Assembly (NCBI RefSeq): GCF_001045675.1
Contig: NZ_LEKT01000002.1
Coordinates: forward strand, 1-64,000
DNA: 64,000 bases
Direction: 5' to 3'
Origin: Megasphaera cerevisiae DSM 20462
GTDB lineage: Bacteria > Bacillota > Negativicutes > Veillonellales > Megasphaeraceae
The notes below the pieces were generated by a model. The model saw only the letters and a program-made list of their open reading frames with translations, ran no database searches and was not told the origin of the DNA. Both the position numbers and the translations under genes were made by a program. How positions within the stretch are numbered: position 1 is the first letter of the stretch; every line of letters starts with the position of its first letter. Of this stretch, positions 8,504-17,754 are shown in pieces.

Positions 8504-10242
8504 TCAAAGTAACGCCAGGCAATCACCTTTTACATCTTCAGCATGCCAGGAAATTAATGCAAATTTTCCGCCGGCATGCGAATCAATTCGGTTTAGCCAT
8601 TCAATTTCGGCTGCAGCCCTGGCTGCCAGCATCGAATTTGTCGTCCTTTTGCCATACAATGATTGATTGATAATCCACCATGTTGCAGTTATACCATCCC
8701 GCTTCAGATCTTCTTCCAACCGCAGCGCCTCATACACCGGAGTAGCTTCCGGAAGCGTTACAATCAGCACCTCTGTATCATTTGATTTTAATCGGGGCAG
8801 CAGGCGTTTTACAGATTCAGAAATTTGTCCTTTAGTCCGTTGAATTTCGTGATGATAGCTTTGTGTGGATTCCAGTAAAAGCAAGGTATGCCCGGTCGGA
8901 GCGGTATCAATTATCACCACCTGATCAGCAGCCTTCTCCACAATTTCCGCAAAAGCACGAAACACAGCGATTTCCTGAGTACAAGGAGACCTCAAATCCT
9001 CTTCCACGTAGGCAATATCTGCATCGCTCATGCCTGCTTCCCGGGCTTTATCCAGCACTTCGGACTGATATCGCTGCAATTCTTCAGCTTCACATTGATG
9101 TGACTCATGGAAATACCGCTGGTCTTATCCAATACAAATTTCAAATGTGCCGCAGGATCTGTCGTCGCAAGATGAACCTTCAAACCGCGTTTGGTCAATC
9201 CCACTGCCACTGCCGCAGCAATGGTAGTCTTTCCTACGCCGCCCTTTCCCATCGTAAAGATGACACGCTTCCCCTTTTCAGCCAGTTCATCTATGACGTC
9301 CTTGAGCGTTGGTATATGAGATATCTTCAGTATCTCTCCACCCTCGGGCACATGATCAGCATGAAGTAAAGCGCGCACATTTTCAAGCCCCGTAACATTA
9401 TAGGACCGCAGCGGCACTGCCCAAAGCGGCAAAGCCCGCAAGCATTCCGGCATCGCAGTAAACGCCGCCTGTTGTTTTTCATACAGTCGGGAGGAAAGCG
9501 CATCACTCCGCGCTGTCAGCACCCCATTGACAACCAGCAGCTGCTTCGTCATACCTAAAGTCAACAGTTCGCCGGAAGCCCGTGCCGCTTCTTTAAACGG
9601 CGCAGTCTCGGGCCGCGTCACAAGAATCAGCGTGGTCTGCGTCCCATCAGTCAGCGTGTCTACTGCCTGCTTATACATCGTCTTTTTGTTCTCCAAGCCG
9701 GAAAGCTGGCCCAGGCAGGATGCGCCATGTGTACTTTTATTGATAAAATCACTCCATGCAGAGGGAAGCTGCAGCATTCGTAACGTATGTCCCGTAGGCG
9801 CAGTATCAAATATAATATGATCATAGCCTTGCTGTACGGTCTTATCCGTAATAAAATGGGAAAATTCATTAAACGCCGCGATTTCTACCGTACAGGAACC
9901 AGAAAGCTGCTCTGTCATATGAGTCAGTACCGCGTCGGGCAGTTTACCGCAATAAGGGGCAATAACCCGCTCCCGATATTCAGCAGCCGCTTGCACAGGG
10001 TCCAGATTTGCCACAAACAAATTCGGCACCTGAGGAATACGGACACCCTTATCAGTCAGCGCCATGGAAAAAACATCTTGTAAATTGGACGCCGGATCCG
10101 TACTGATCAGCAAGACCCGCTTCCCTCTATCTGCCAGAGATACTGCCGTTGCACAGGCTACACTCGTCTTGCCTACGCCGCCCTTGCCGGTATAGAAAAG
10201 ATACTTAGTGAGTTTTATAATACAAGGATCAAAAATATTCAT
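8504..10242 (-). pseudogene. arsA: Arsenite-transporting ATPase ArsA, interrupted by one frameshift
   Basis: ArsA is the cytosolic ATPase that drives arsenite efflux when bound to ArsB or Acr3. The gene encodes both halves: a first deviant P-loop YTGKGGVGKTS near residue 15 and a second TMGKGGVGKTT near residue 325, each half with the ArsA signature DTAPTGHTLR/L. The reading frame breaks near 9085-9092 in the second half. One extra base there would read MSHINVEAEELQRYQSEV and join the two parts into about 580 residues, the normal length. As written, translation stops at 9028, and the rest (8504-9079) lies in the next frame. The start ATG at 10242 follows GGGAGGTG. The break could be a real mutation or a sequence error. 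No arsenite pump gene is nearby. Confidence 0.88.
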
Positions 10243-10243
10243 T

Positions 10244-10618
10244 TCAGAAACACCTCCCACTACCGCAGCAGCAATCAGCCGATCCGCTTTCCTCCGGCAT
10301 CTTCAGCAGTTCTGCCGGCAATTCCAGCCATTCCGCAAGTTCCTCATTAGCAGGATATCGTCCTGACAAGACTATCTCATCGTCCAGCACGATAACAGGA
10401 AGTCCTTCCGGTCCCTTGTCATTGATAAAGTCGTTGATTGTCTGATGAGTTATAAACTCCGTCGGCGCATTATTAAGGTTAAATCGTTCGACAAGCACAC
10501 CGTGTTTTTTCAGCGTCTCCACCACTGCAGAAATACGGAGCAGTTCCGTATCAAGGCCTACACCACAAAGTCCGGTCGGGCAGCACATGGCCGGTTCAAA
10601 AATTTGCATTGTTTTCAT
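10244..10618 (-). CDS. arsD: Arsenical metallochaperone/repressor ArsD
   Basis: A 124-residue ArsD, which carries As(III) to ArsA and weakly represses the operon. The metalloid-binding Cys12, Cys13 and Cys18 are all present (MCCPTGLC), and there is an extra cysteine cluster at the C terminus (Cys116-118 and Cys123), as in longer ArsD proteins. The ATG follows AAGGGAT. Its stop codon lies only one base before the arsA start, so the two are translationally coupled. It sits 169 bp after arsR, with a dyad between them. Confidence 0.93.
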   Translation of the reverse strand: MKTMQIFEPAMCCPTGLCGVGLDTELLRISAVVETLKKHGVLVERFNLNNAPTEFITHQTINDFINDKGPEGLPVIVLDDEIVLSGRYPANEELAEWLELPAELLKMPEESGSADCCCGSGRCF

Positions 10619-10702
10619 TAGAAATCCCTTCTTTCATTTATACTGGCGCATTACACGCCGAAAGGAAATATAGCGTCATTTCATGGGTCCCTCTCCATGA
10701 CA

Positions 10703-10720
10703 CATAGAATTTTTTCTATG
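10703..10720. promoter_or_regulatory. ATAGAA-N4-TTCTAT dyad between arsR and arsD
   Basis: CATAGAATTTTTTCTATG is a perfect 7-bp inverted repeat with a 4-nt centre. The same ATAGAA-N4-TTCTAT core occurs at 11127-11142, upstream of arsR, so both may be ArsR operators. A G-C-rich 8-bp hairpin lies between this site and the arsR stop codon. Confidence 0.45.
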
Positions 10721-10787
10721 CGTTGAGTCTGTATTGTCGGGCCCAGTCTCTGCCTGGACCCGCTTCTCCGCTAAGGCAGCAGCACAA

Positions 10788-11105
10788 CTATACCTGCGTT
10801 TTTTTCTGATAGCAGATGCAGTCAGGCTGTGAGGAAAACACCGCTCCCAATTGCGCATAAAACACCTGCAGATTTTCATGGTTAAGAGAATATTGCATCC
10901 ATTTCCCCTCGGGTCTTACATTGACAATTCCGGCAGATATCAACACCTTCATATCATGAGAAAGTGTTGGCTGCGTAATATGAAATTCCTCTAAGATTTT
11001 ACAGGCGCAAAGCTCTCCGCAGGAAAGCATATCGACAATACGCAAACGTTTGGGATCAGCAAGCGCTTTTAAAATCTTTGTGCTTTTACTATATTTTTCT
11101 TCCAT
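10788..11105 (-). CDS. arsR: Arsenic-responsive repressor ArsR
   Basis: A winged-helix ArsR/SmtB repressor of about 105 residues that leaves DNA when As(III) or Sb(III) binds. The sensing motif ELCACKILEEF gives Cys33 and Cys35 in the recognition helix region, with Cys29 just before and Cys96/Cys98 near the C terminus as further possible ligands. The start at ATG 11105 (MEEKYSK) is chosen because GGAGGCG precedes it; an in-frame ATG at 11123 has no ribosome-binding site. It heads an arsR-arsD-arsA operon with dyad operators upstream. Confidence 0.9.
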   Translation of the reverse strand: MEEKYSKSTKILKALADPKRLRIVDMLSCGELCACKILEEFHITQPTLSHDMKVLISAGIVNVRPEGKWMQYSLNHENLQVFYAQLGAVFSSQPDCICYQKKTQV

Positions 11106-11126
11106 TATCGGCAGCGCCTCCATCAC

Positions 11127-11206
11127 ATAGAAAATGTTCTATTTATAGACTATGACAAAGATGGAAAAAAGTCAATATGTTTTTCCTATCTTTGTCATAG
11201 TCTATA
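11127..11206. promoter_or_regulatory. ars operon control region with 26-bp inverted repeat
   Basis: The region holds two dyads. One is ATAGAA-N4-TTCTAT at 11127-11142. The other is a long inverted repeat whose arms (11144-11169 and 11180-11206) match over 26 positions with a single-base insertion in the right arm. A minus-strand TTGACT (11170-11175) lies between the long arms, so RNA polymerase would be flanked by operator sequence; the -10 is weak (TAGTCT, 17 bp away). Confidence 0.6.
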
Positions 11207-11246
11207 ACAGGAAAAACCATTTATTCATAAATTATAAAAGAACCGT

Positions 11247-11300
11247 TAAAACTAAAAACAAGGCACAGCAGCCGGAATAATATCTCCGCACTGCTGTGCC
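11247..11300 (-). terminator. Terminator of the flavin oxidoreductase gene
   Basis: On the minus strand GGCACAGCAG (11291-11300) pairs with CTGCTGTGCC (11262-11271), followed by TTGTTTTTAGTTTT. It lies 30 bp past the stop codon. Confidence 0.8.
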
Positions 11301-11329
11301 CAATGCAAGCGTATGTGATTAATACTATT

Positions 11330-13276
11330 TCACTCGGCCTCAAAAGCATATGCCGCTTCATATCCCTGCCGAATGGCCAGCGCTATTTTTCCGCCGCCGG
11401 CCGCATCCCCGATAACGCGCATGTTCCCAAAGGCCTGCCGAAACGGTCTGATCACGTCGGTTCGAGACGCCAGACCCATAGCCAAAACCACCGTATCTGC
11501 CGCAAGCTGTACCGGCTCACCATCCGCCACACGCTCAAGGATCACGTTTTCTGCCCCAACGGAGAGTATCTTATGTCCTGTATATATAGGCGGTGCATAG
11601 GCTGTAATACGGCTCATTTCATCATGAAGGACCGCACCAAAAATCCCTTCGCCAATCTGCGGCTTCATTTCTACCAAACTGACACTGATGCCGTCATGTA
11701 AAAGCATAGCCGCAGTTTCCAAACCGGTCAGGCCGGATCCAATGATAACCGTCCTCCCTCTCACGGCCGCCACTCCCGTAATGACCGCTTCTGCCGTCAC
11801 GACCTGCGGCCGGTCCATTCCCGGCAGAGCCGGAACAAGGGGTGTGGCACCGCAGGCCAGAATCACGCCTGCGGGACACCGTGCGGCCACCAGCTCCGGT
11901 CTTGCCGTGGTCTGGCAATGAATCTCCACACCGAGCCGTTCCAGCTGCAGCTGCATAGAGCGCACCAGCTGCGTAATCTGTTCTTTAAGAGGCGGCTTGT
12001 CCGCAACATTCAGCATGCCGCCCAGATTTGCCTTGCTTTCATACAAGATCACGCGAAATTTACGCAGTGCCAGCACCCGGGCCGCCTCCATCCCAGCCGG
12101 TCCGCCGCCGACAACGGCTACGGTCCGGCCCATGCCGTCCTGCCGCAGCTCACTCAATTCATCCTCCCGGGCCGTACAGGCATTGACGGCACATCGGATA
12201 GGCAAGCCCTGCCCCAGAACACGCTCCCGGCAATACAAACACCCGATACAAGGGCGAATCTCATCAGTTCTGCCTGTACGGGCTTTTTTCATAAATTCAG
12301 GATCCGCTAGCTGGGATCGTCCCAACCCGACAAAATCACAGATACCATCCTCCAAAAGTTGTTCCGCAAAAGCAGGATTTTTGATTGTATTAGTGGCAAT
12401 AACGGGAATATGAAGCACCTGCTTGTATGCATAGGCCACGTGCTTTTTCCAGCCCGGACGATACGAATACGGTTCGCAGTTGGCATCACCGTTGCGGGCG
12501 CTGCCGTTGCTGATATTGATAGCATCAATGCCGCAATGTTCCAGGTATTGCGCAATCTCCAGGCCATCCTCCAAGGTCAGAAAGCCTTCCACCGGCGTCA
12601 TTTCATCGCCGCACATACGAACCAGAATCGGAAACCGTCCCAGCCGCTGCCTGATACCGGTAATGATTTCAGCAATAAACCGGCAGCGGTTTTCAACAGA
12701 ACCGCCGTATTCATCGTGCCGGCGGTTATAGTATTTGCTGAAAAACTGGGCAATCAGATACCCATGCGCGCCGTGCAGCTCGACCGCGTCGTAGCCGGCC
12801 TGCCGGCAGCGCACAGCCGCAGCAATAAATTTCTGCTGTACCCGGGCAATATCCTCTTTCGTCATTTCCCGCGGCACAGGTCTTCCTTCGTCAATCGGAA
12901 CCGCGCTGGGCGCAATATTCTGCCGTCCGGTCAGCGCCGGATTAGAGGTCGCCCCGCCGTGATGCAGCTGGGCGGCAATTTTACAGTCATACAAATGAAC
13001 CGCATCCGTCAGTTTTTCCAATTCGGAGATATGATACGGCTGGGCCGCTCTCAAATTGTGCAGCGACGGAATACTGTCCACATCATCCACCCCCGTATAT
13101 TCGTTGATAATCATTCCGATGCCGCCCTTGGCCCGTTCCTGATAGTAACGAATCTGACGAGATGTAATAATCCCATTGCGATCTGCCATATCCGTCGCCA
13201 TCGGTACCATGACGGCACGATTCTTCAATTCCATGGAGCCGATGCGGCCTGAAGAAAATAATGTACGATAACTCAT
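11330..13276 (-). CDS. NADH:flavin oxidoreductase of the 2,4-dienoyl-CoA reductase family
   Basis: A 648-residue enzyme with an N-terminal old-yellow-enzyme TIM barrel (1-~340; HGAHGYLIAQFFSKYYN and GLGRSQLADPEF motifs), a cysteine cluster for one 4Fe-4S centre (CIGCLYC then a Cys 13 residues on, ~351-370) and a C-terminal FAD/NAD(P)H domain (VVGGGPAGMEAARV ~395; second Rossmann IIGSGLTGLETA ~500). The layout matches 2,4-dienoyl-CoA reductase, trimethylamine dehydrogenase and enoate reductase relatives, which reduce activated C=C bonds. The substrate is unknown; an enoyl acid or enoyl-CoA is the reasonable guess in a fatty-acid fermenter. GGAGG lies upstream of the ATG. Confidence 0.88.
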   Translation of the reverse strand: MSYRTLFSSGRIGSMELKNRAVMVPMATDMADRNGIITSRQIRYYQERAKGGIGMIINEYTGVDDVDSIPSLHNLRAAQPYHISELEKLTDAVHLYDCKIAAQLHHGGATSNPALTGRQNIAPSAVPIDEGRPVPREMTKEDIARVQQKFIAAAVRCRQAGYDAVELHGAHGYLIAQFFSKYYNRRHDEYGGSVENRCRFIAEIITGIRQRLGRFPILVRMCGDEMTPVEGFLTLEDGLEIAQYLEHCGIDAINISNGSARNGDANCEPYSYRPGWKKHVAYAYKQVLHIPVIATNTIKNPAFAEQLLEDGICDFVGLGRSQLADPEFMKKARTGRTDEIRPCIGCLYCRERVLGQGLPIRCAVNACTAREDELSELRQDGMGRTVAVVGGGPAGMEAARVLALRKFRVILYESKANLGGMLNVADKPPLKEQITQLVRSMQLQLERLGVEIHCQTTARPELVAARCPAGVILACGATPLVPALPGMDRPQVVTAEAVITGVAAVRGRTVIIGSGLTGLETAAMLLHDGISVSLVEMKPQIGEGIFGAVLHDEMSRITAYAPPIYTGHKILSVGAENVILERVADGEPVQLAADTVVLAMGLASRTDVIRPFRQAFGNMRVIGDAAGGGKIALAIRQGYEAAYAFEAE

Positions 13277-13332
13277 TACAGCCTATTCCTCCTTCGTCCC
13301 TACAAAAAATGATATGAATCAAACAATCCTGC

Positions 13333-14525
13333 TCAGCAAAGCCCTCGCAGCACCTCTGCAGGGATCGCTTTCAGCACCGTGCGGTCCAGTGACTTCAAGG
13401 CCGTCAGCAGTTGCTCCAAATCCGCTTGTGTCGTAAATATGCTGATGCTGACCCGCACGGTCCCGCCAAACGTATCATCTCGCAGATATTTATGTATAAA
13501 AGCTGCACAATGATGCCCGGCCCGCACGGCAATATCATAAGCATAATCCAGAAAAGCTGCCAATTCCACAGCCCTCCACCCATCGACGGCAAAGGAAATG
13601 ACACCGGCTTGCTGCGCCATATCATCAAGCGGCGCACTATAAATATGAATGCCTGGAATTTCCCTCAGCCGTGGCAGCAAATACTGCATCCGGGGGCTGC
13701 CTCCACTTCTCTGGGACGCACTGCAGGCAGCCACTGCAGCGCTGCCTGCAAGCCTGCAATAGCCACCGTATCCATACTGGCACACTCCATCTTCTGCGGC
13801 ATATAGGAAGGCATATCCAGACACAAGGAGTGAATACCGTTACCGCCGGCAATAAAGGGATCCAGATCAACACCATTTCTGATAAAAAATCCGGCAATAC
13901 CGAAAGGCGCATACAGCGTCTTATGGCCGGCAAACGCGATAGCATCAGCACCGGTCTCAGCAAAACGAATTTTGAGCAACCCCATCGCCTGGGCCGCATC
14001 CAACAGGGTAAACGCGCCATATTTTTTAGCCATACGGAAAATGGGGGCTGTTGGAAGAATATACCCGGTAACATTGCTGACAGCAGACATACTAACAAGA
14101 ACAGGCGGTTTACGGGCAAACAACGCTGCTGTCGCAGTCATGTCAATTGATAAATCCGCTGCCAGCGGCAATTCGATCAGCTGTATCCCCCGGGTACAGC
14201 ACAAGCGGTGCAGCGGCCGTAAAACAGCGTTATGTTCATACGGCGAAACATAAGCCCCATCCCCCTCACGCCAGTTCACGCCATTAATAATTTGATTTAG
14301 CGCAATCGTAACCGACGGAGTAAGAACGACTTCCGCCTGTTCCCGAGCATCACAAAGGCTGAGCAAGCGTTTTTTAACATCCTGTATCATAACAGATGCG
14401 TCTCTGGCCGCTTTATAGGCACCGCGGCCGGCATTAACTGCCTGTGTCCGCCCAAACCGATCAACCGCTTCATATACACATTCTGGTTTTGGAAACGTCG
14501 TTGCACCGTTATCCAGATAAATCAT
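13333..14525 (-). pseudogene. Cysteine desulfurase-like aminotransferase (class V), interrupted by one frameshift
   Basis: A PLP protein of the cysteine desulfurase/selenocysteine lyase fold. The N-terminal part reads MIYLDNGATTFPKPECV and contains the cofactor lysine in AGHKTLYAPFGIAG, typical of the short class-V family found in Clostridia and Negativicutes. The frame breaks at a run of five C near 13691: with six, the protein would continue from VEAA into RMQYLLPRLREIPGIHIYSA and end with the C-terminal RAGHHCAA region (active-site Cys). The full product would be about 397 residues. As sequenced, the first part ends at 13665. The start ATG follows GGGAGG. The indel in a homopolymer may be a sequence error. 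Confidence 0.82.
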
Positions 14526-14632
14526 AGTGCTATCCTCCCGTCCTTATGCCCTTCATGGCCCCCTCATACCTTCGAATAGGGGCGCTCATATAATTGATAT
14601 CTATTGTACACCAACCGTTATCAAAAATATAG

Positions 14633-14661
14633 TTGAAAAATTCGGTTCAATACGATATACT
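14633..14661 (+). promoter_or_regulatory. Promoter of the cyclase operon
   Basis: -35 TTGAAA (14633-14638), 17-bp spacer, -10 TATACT (14656-14661), about 100 bp before the cyclase start. It lies in the divergent gap with the cysteine-desulfurase-like gene. Confidence 0.7.
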
Positions 14662-14759
14662 TTTAATAATATTGCAGAAATAATCTTATTTTTTTATGAT
14701 ATGCGGCTGACCGCAAAACAGCTAACGATTGAGCCTGCGTAAAAAAAGGAGGAATAACC

Positions 14760-15530
14760 ATGCCGGATATGACATTATGGAAATTAATTAAGGAACTGAA
14801 GGGCCCCAGATATACATGGGTCGATCTGACACACGAGCTAAGCCCCCAGACACCACACTGGTTCGGCTTTAAGCCGCTGCAGGCAGATTTACTGTTTGAT
14901 TATCTGCCCGATACAGATAAAGACAAGCTGGCCCCCATGCGCTGCTTTCAATACAGTGTCGCCAGCCAGTACGGCACGCACGTTGACGTCCCCCGGCATT
15001 TCTTCAAAGACGGCCGTTCTATGGAGGAAATCACGGTACAGGAAATGATGTATCCGCTTGTCGTTATAGATAAATCAGCTGAATGTGCTGCCAATCCGGA
15101 TTTTATGCTTACGATAAAAGATATAGAGAACTGGGAAAAAATATACGGGCGCATTCCAGAAAACGCATTTGTCGCTTTTCGTTCCGATTGGCATAAAAAG
15201 ATAAATCTGGAATTTCCTGATGAAAACGGAGTTCCGCATTATCCCGGCTGGGATGTCGAAGCCATTACCTGGCTGGTAAAGAAACGAAATATCGGCGCCA
15301 TCGGCCACGAGCCCGCCGATACAGACCCCGGCTTCGTCACGACCAGGGAAGACGCCTATCCGTACCCGGGCGAGCAGCGGATTTTACACCTAGATCACAT
15401 TCAGATCGAAGTCCTGCGCAATCTGGATCAAGTTCCTCCTGTCGGCTCGATCATTGTCTGCGCCTTTCCCAGATTAAAAGACGGCACAGGCTTTCCGGCC
15501 CGTTGTTTCGCTATCTGCCTAGTTGACTAA
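14760..15530 (+). CDS. Cyclase/kynurenine formamidase-like metal-dependent hydrolase
   Basis: A 256-residue member of the cyclase family, zinc or manganese amidohydrolases that include kynurenine formamidase and isatin hydrolase. The signature HxGTHxDxPxHF is present as YGTHVDVPRHFF (~76-87); GHEPADTD (~181) resembles the second metal-site region. The ATG follows AAAGGAGG. It is 14 bp ahead of an AhpD-like gene, so the two form an operon. The substrate is not evident. A link to tryptophan breakdown would be attractive given the ior operon in this window, but nothing here proves it. Confidence 0.8.
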   Translation: MPDMTLWKLIKELKGPRYTWVDLTHELSPQTPHWFGFKPLQADLLFDYLPDTDKDKLAPMRCFQYSVASQYGTHVDVPRHFFKDGRSMEEITVQEMMYPLVVIDKSAECAANPDFMLTIKDIENWEKIYGRIPENAFVAFRSDWHKKINLEFPDENGVPHYPGWDVEAITWLVKKRNIGAIGHEPADTDPGFVTTREDAYPYPGEQRILHLDHIQIEVLRNLDQVPPVGSIIVCAFPRLKDGTGFPARCFAICLVD

Positions 15531-15544
15531 GGAGGACTCTATAT

Positions 15545-16153
15545 ATGGCTTTGGAATTTGATGAACAGCTGTCCCGGCTGCAAAAACCGGACCGCACGGA
15601 AATGACGGATGCCGAATACGGCGTATTCAATAAAACAGTAGAAACGATGATGCAGCATTGGGGCTTCATCAACAATCTGTTTAAAATTTTACCGCTGAAT
15701 GCCAAGGAATATATTGGCTTTTTGAATTTTAAAAACTCGTTGTACAATGACAGCTGCTATCTCACAGATGCCCAAAAGGAAATGATCGGCGTCGTCGTAT
15801 CGTCGTACAACTGCTGCGCTTACTGTCTGACAACACATGGCGATAACCTGCGCGGCTTGTGGAAAAATGCCGAGTTAGTCGACAAGCTTTCTTATAACTA
15901 TCGTTCATGCCGCGGCGAATTATCCCGGGAGGATTTTGCCATCTGTGAATACGCCTGGTACGTCACTGCCTATCCTCGTGACATCGATCATGAACAAATC
16001 GACAAGCTGCGCGCCGCCGGCCTGGATGACCACCAGATTTTGGAAACAGCATTTGTCGCCGGTTTCTTCAACTACACCAACCGCTGGGTCAGTACGATTG
16101 CACCCGTCCCAAATCCGGGGCATTTCCAGCATAACCGTGATTTCGACAAGTAA
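15545..16153 (+). CDS. Carboxymuconolactone decarboxylase/AhpD-like protein
   Basis: A 202-residue helical protein of the AhpD-like fold. The redox pair is seen in NCCAYCLTTHGDNLR (~79-93): a CxxC with a histidine five residues later, as in AhpD and the uncharacterised peroxidase-related family. It probably has thiol-dependent peroxide-reducing activity, by family only. It follows the cyclase gene after 14 bp with AAGGAGG before its ATG, and is likely cotranscribed with it. Confidence 0.78.
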   Translation: MALEFDEQLSRLQKPDRTEMTDAEYGVFNKTVETMMQHWGFINNLFKILPLNAKEYIGFLNFKNSLYNDSCYLTDAQKEMIGVVVSSYNCCAYCLTTHGDNLRGLWKNAELVDKLSYNYRSCRGELSREDFAICEYAWYVTAYPRDIDHEQIDKLRAAGLDDHQILETAFVAGFFNYTNRWVSTIAPVPNPGHFQHNRDFDK

Positions 16154-16277
16154 AAACAATATATGATCACCTATGAGGTGCTGCAAACAGAAATATTCTG
16201 CTGCGCGCCTCTTTTATTTTAGTATGACAACGATTATAATTTAAAGTGAAATAAGTACGTATACAAGGAGGCTGCAT

Positions 16278-17645
16278 ATGAAAGCATTTGATATGGAAAA
16301 CAGTGTATGGGCCCGTTTTTCTGAAGAAGAACGGCTTGAAATGGAAGAATATAATCAAAAATACCGGCAATTTTTGGATACGGCCCGGACGGAACGCCTG
16401 GCTGCCAGGGAAATCCTCCGTCAGGCAGAAGCTGCTGGATTTCGTCCCCTGGGTGACTATACGGAATTAAAGGCCGGGGACAAGGTATACTGGAACCAAA
16501 AAGGAAAATCGGTAATACTTGCTGTCATTGGCACCGACCCCATTGACCGCGGCATGAAAATAGTCGGCTCTCATATCGACTGCCCTCGTCTGGACCTGAA
16601 GGCAATGCCGGTCATAGAAAAAAATAAGATCGTATATTTTAAAACTCACTATTACGGCGGTATCTTAAAATACCAATGGGTCTGCATGCCGTTAAGCCTT
16701 ATCGGCATCGTGTACACGACAGACGGCCGGCAGATTGATATCTCTATCGGGGAAGACCCGGCTGATCCCGTGTTTTATATCAACGATCTTCTGCCTCATC
16801 TGGGAAAAGATCAGGCCGCCAAAAAATTGAACGAAGCGATTACCGGCGAAATGCTGATGCCCATCGTCGGTACGTACAGTCAAGAGGAAAAGACCAAACC
16901 GGCCATTCTGACGCTTTTAAAAAATAAATATGGCATTGAAGAAGAAGACTTTGCCAGCGCCGAACTGGAAATCATTCCGGCCCAAAAGAGCCGGGAAGTC
17001 GGCCTGGATCGATCTATGATCATGTCCCATGGCCATGACGACCGCGTATGCTCCTATGGAAACCTGGCCGCGATTCTTTACGCCAAGGCAGGCACGAAAA
17101 CCCAGGCCGCACTCTTTGCTGATAAGGAAGAAATCGGCTCCGTCGGCAATACAGGCGTGCAATCTTCCTATTTTCTCGATTTTACAGCAGAACTTCTTGC
17201 CCTGCAGGGTCGTACGGAGGAATTATATCTGCGCCGTACCTTGCGCAGCAGCGAAGTCCTTTCCGCCGATGTCTGCGCCGCACTGGATCCGGTATTTCCT
17301 GACGCCTATGAAGAAAGCAATGCCGCCAAGCTCGGCTACGGCATTTGCCTCTGCAAATATACCGGCGCACGGGGCAAATCGGGAAGCAATGACGCCAATG
17401 CAGAATATCTTTCCAAAATCCGTCAGCTATTTAACACTCATAATGTTCCCTGGCAGATCGGCGAACTGGGCAAGGTCGATCAGGGCGGCGGCGGCACCAT
17501 TGCCTACATTATGGCCGATTGGGGCTGCGATGTGGTAGACTGCGGCGTTGCTATGCTCAGTATGCATGCGCCGCTCGAAATCGTAGCAAAAACGGACGCC
17601 TACAGCGGCTATCTGGCTTATAAAGCCTTCTTCGAAAGCAAATAA
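16278..17645 (+). CDS. apeB: M18 family aminopeptidase
   Basis: A 455-residue dizinc aminopeptidase that removes N-terminal residues, often acidic ones, from peptides. Metal and catalytic motifs appear in order: GSHIDCPRLDLK (~97), SHGHDDRVCSYG (~249), ADKEEIGSVG (~280) and SMHAPLEI near the C terminus. The ATG follows AAGGAGGC. It has its own gap of 124 bp from the gene before it. The enzyme fits the amino-acid-fermenting profile of the window. Confidence 0.92.
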   Translation: MKAFDMENSVWARFSEEERLEMEEYNQKYRQFLDTARTERLAAREILRQAEAAGFRPLGDYTELKAGDKVYWNQKGKSVILAVIGTDPIDRGMKIVGSHIDCPRLDLKAMPVIEKNKIVYFKTHYYGGILKYQWVCMPLSLIGIVYTTDGRQIDISIGEDPADPVFYINDLLPHLGKDQAAKKLNEAITGEMLMPIVGTYSQEEKTKPAILTLLKNKYGIEEEDFASAELEIIPAQKSREVGLDRSMIMSHGHDDRVCSYGNLAAILYAKAGTKTQAALFADKEEIGSVGNTGVQSSYFLDFTAELLALQGRTEELYLRRTLRSSEVLSADVCAALDPVFPDAYEESNAAKLGYGICLCKYTGARGKSGSNDANAEYLSKIRQLFNTHNVPWQIGELGKVDQGGGGTIAYIMADWGCDVVDCGVAMLSMHAPLEIVAKTDAYSGYLAYKAFFESK

Positions 17646-17663
17646 CGCGAACCGTACATCATA

Positions 17664-17717
17664 AACAAATCAGGCAGGATGCGACAATATACTATGTCGT
17701 ACTCTGCCTGATTTGTT
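17664..17717. terminator. Bidirectional terminator between M18 peptidase and 2-hydroxyacid dehydrogenase
   Basis: A 14-bp perfect stem (AACAAATCAGGCAG with its complement at 17704-17717) with a second inner stem. It sits between two convergent genes and serves either strand. Confidence 0.75.
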
Positions 17718-17754
17718 ATATTATAAAACAGCCGGATATAATTTTTTTAAGCTC

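Noticed and set aside
10676-10879. 67-residue frame overlapping the arsR end
   Set aside because: It lies mostly within arsR in another frame and has no start signal.
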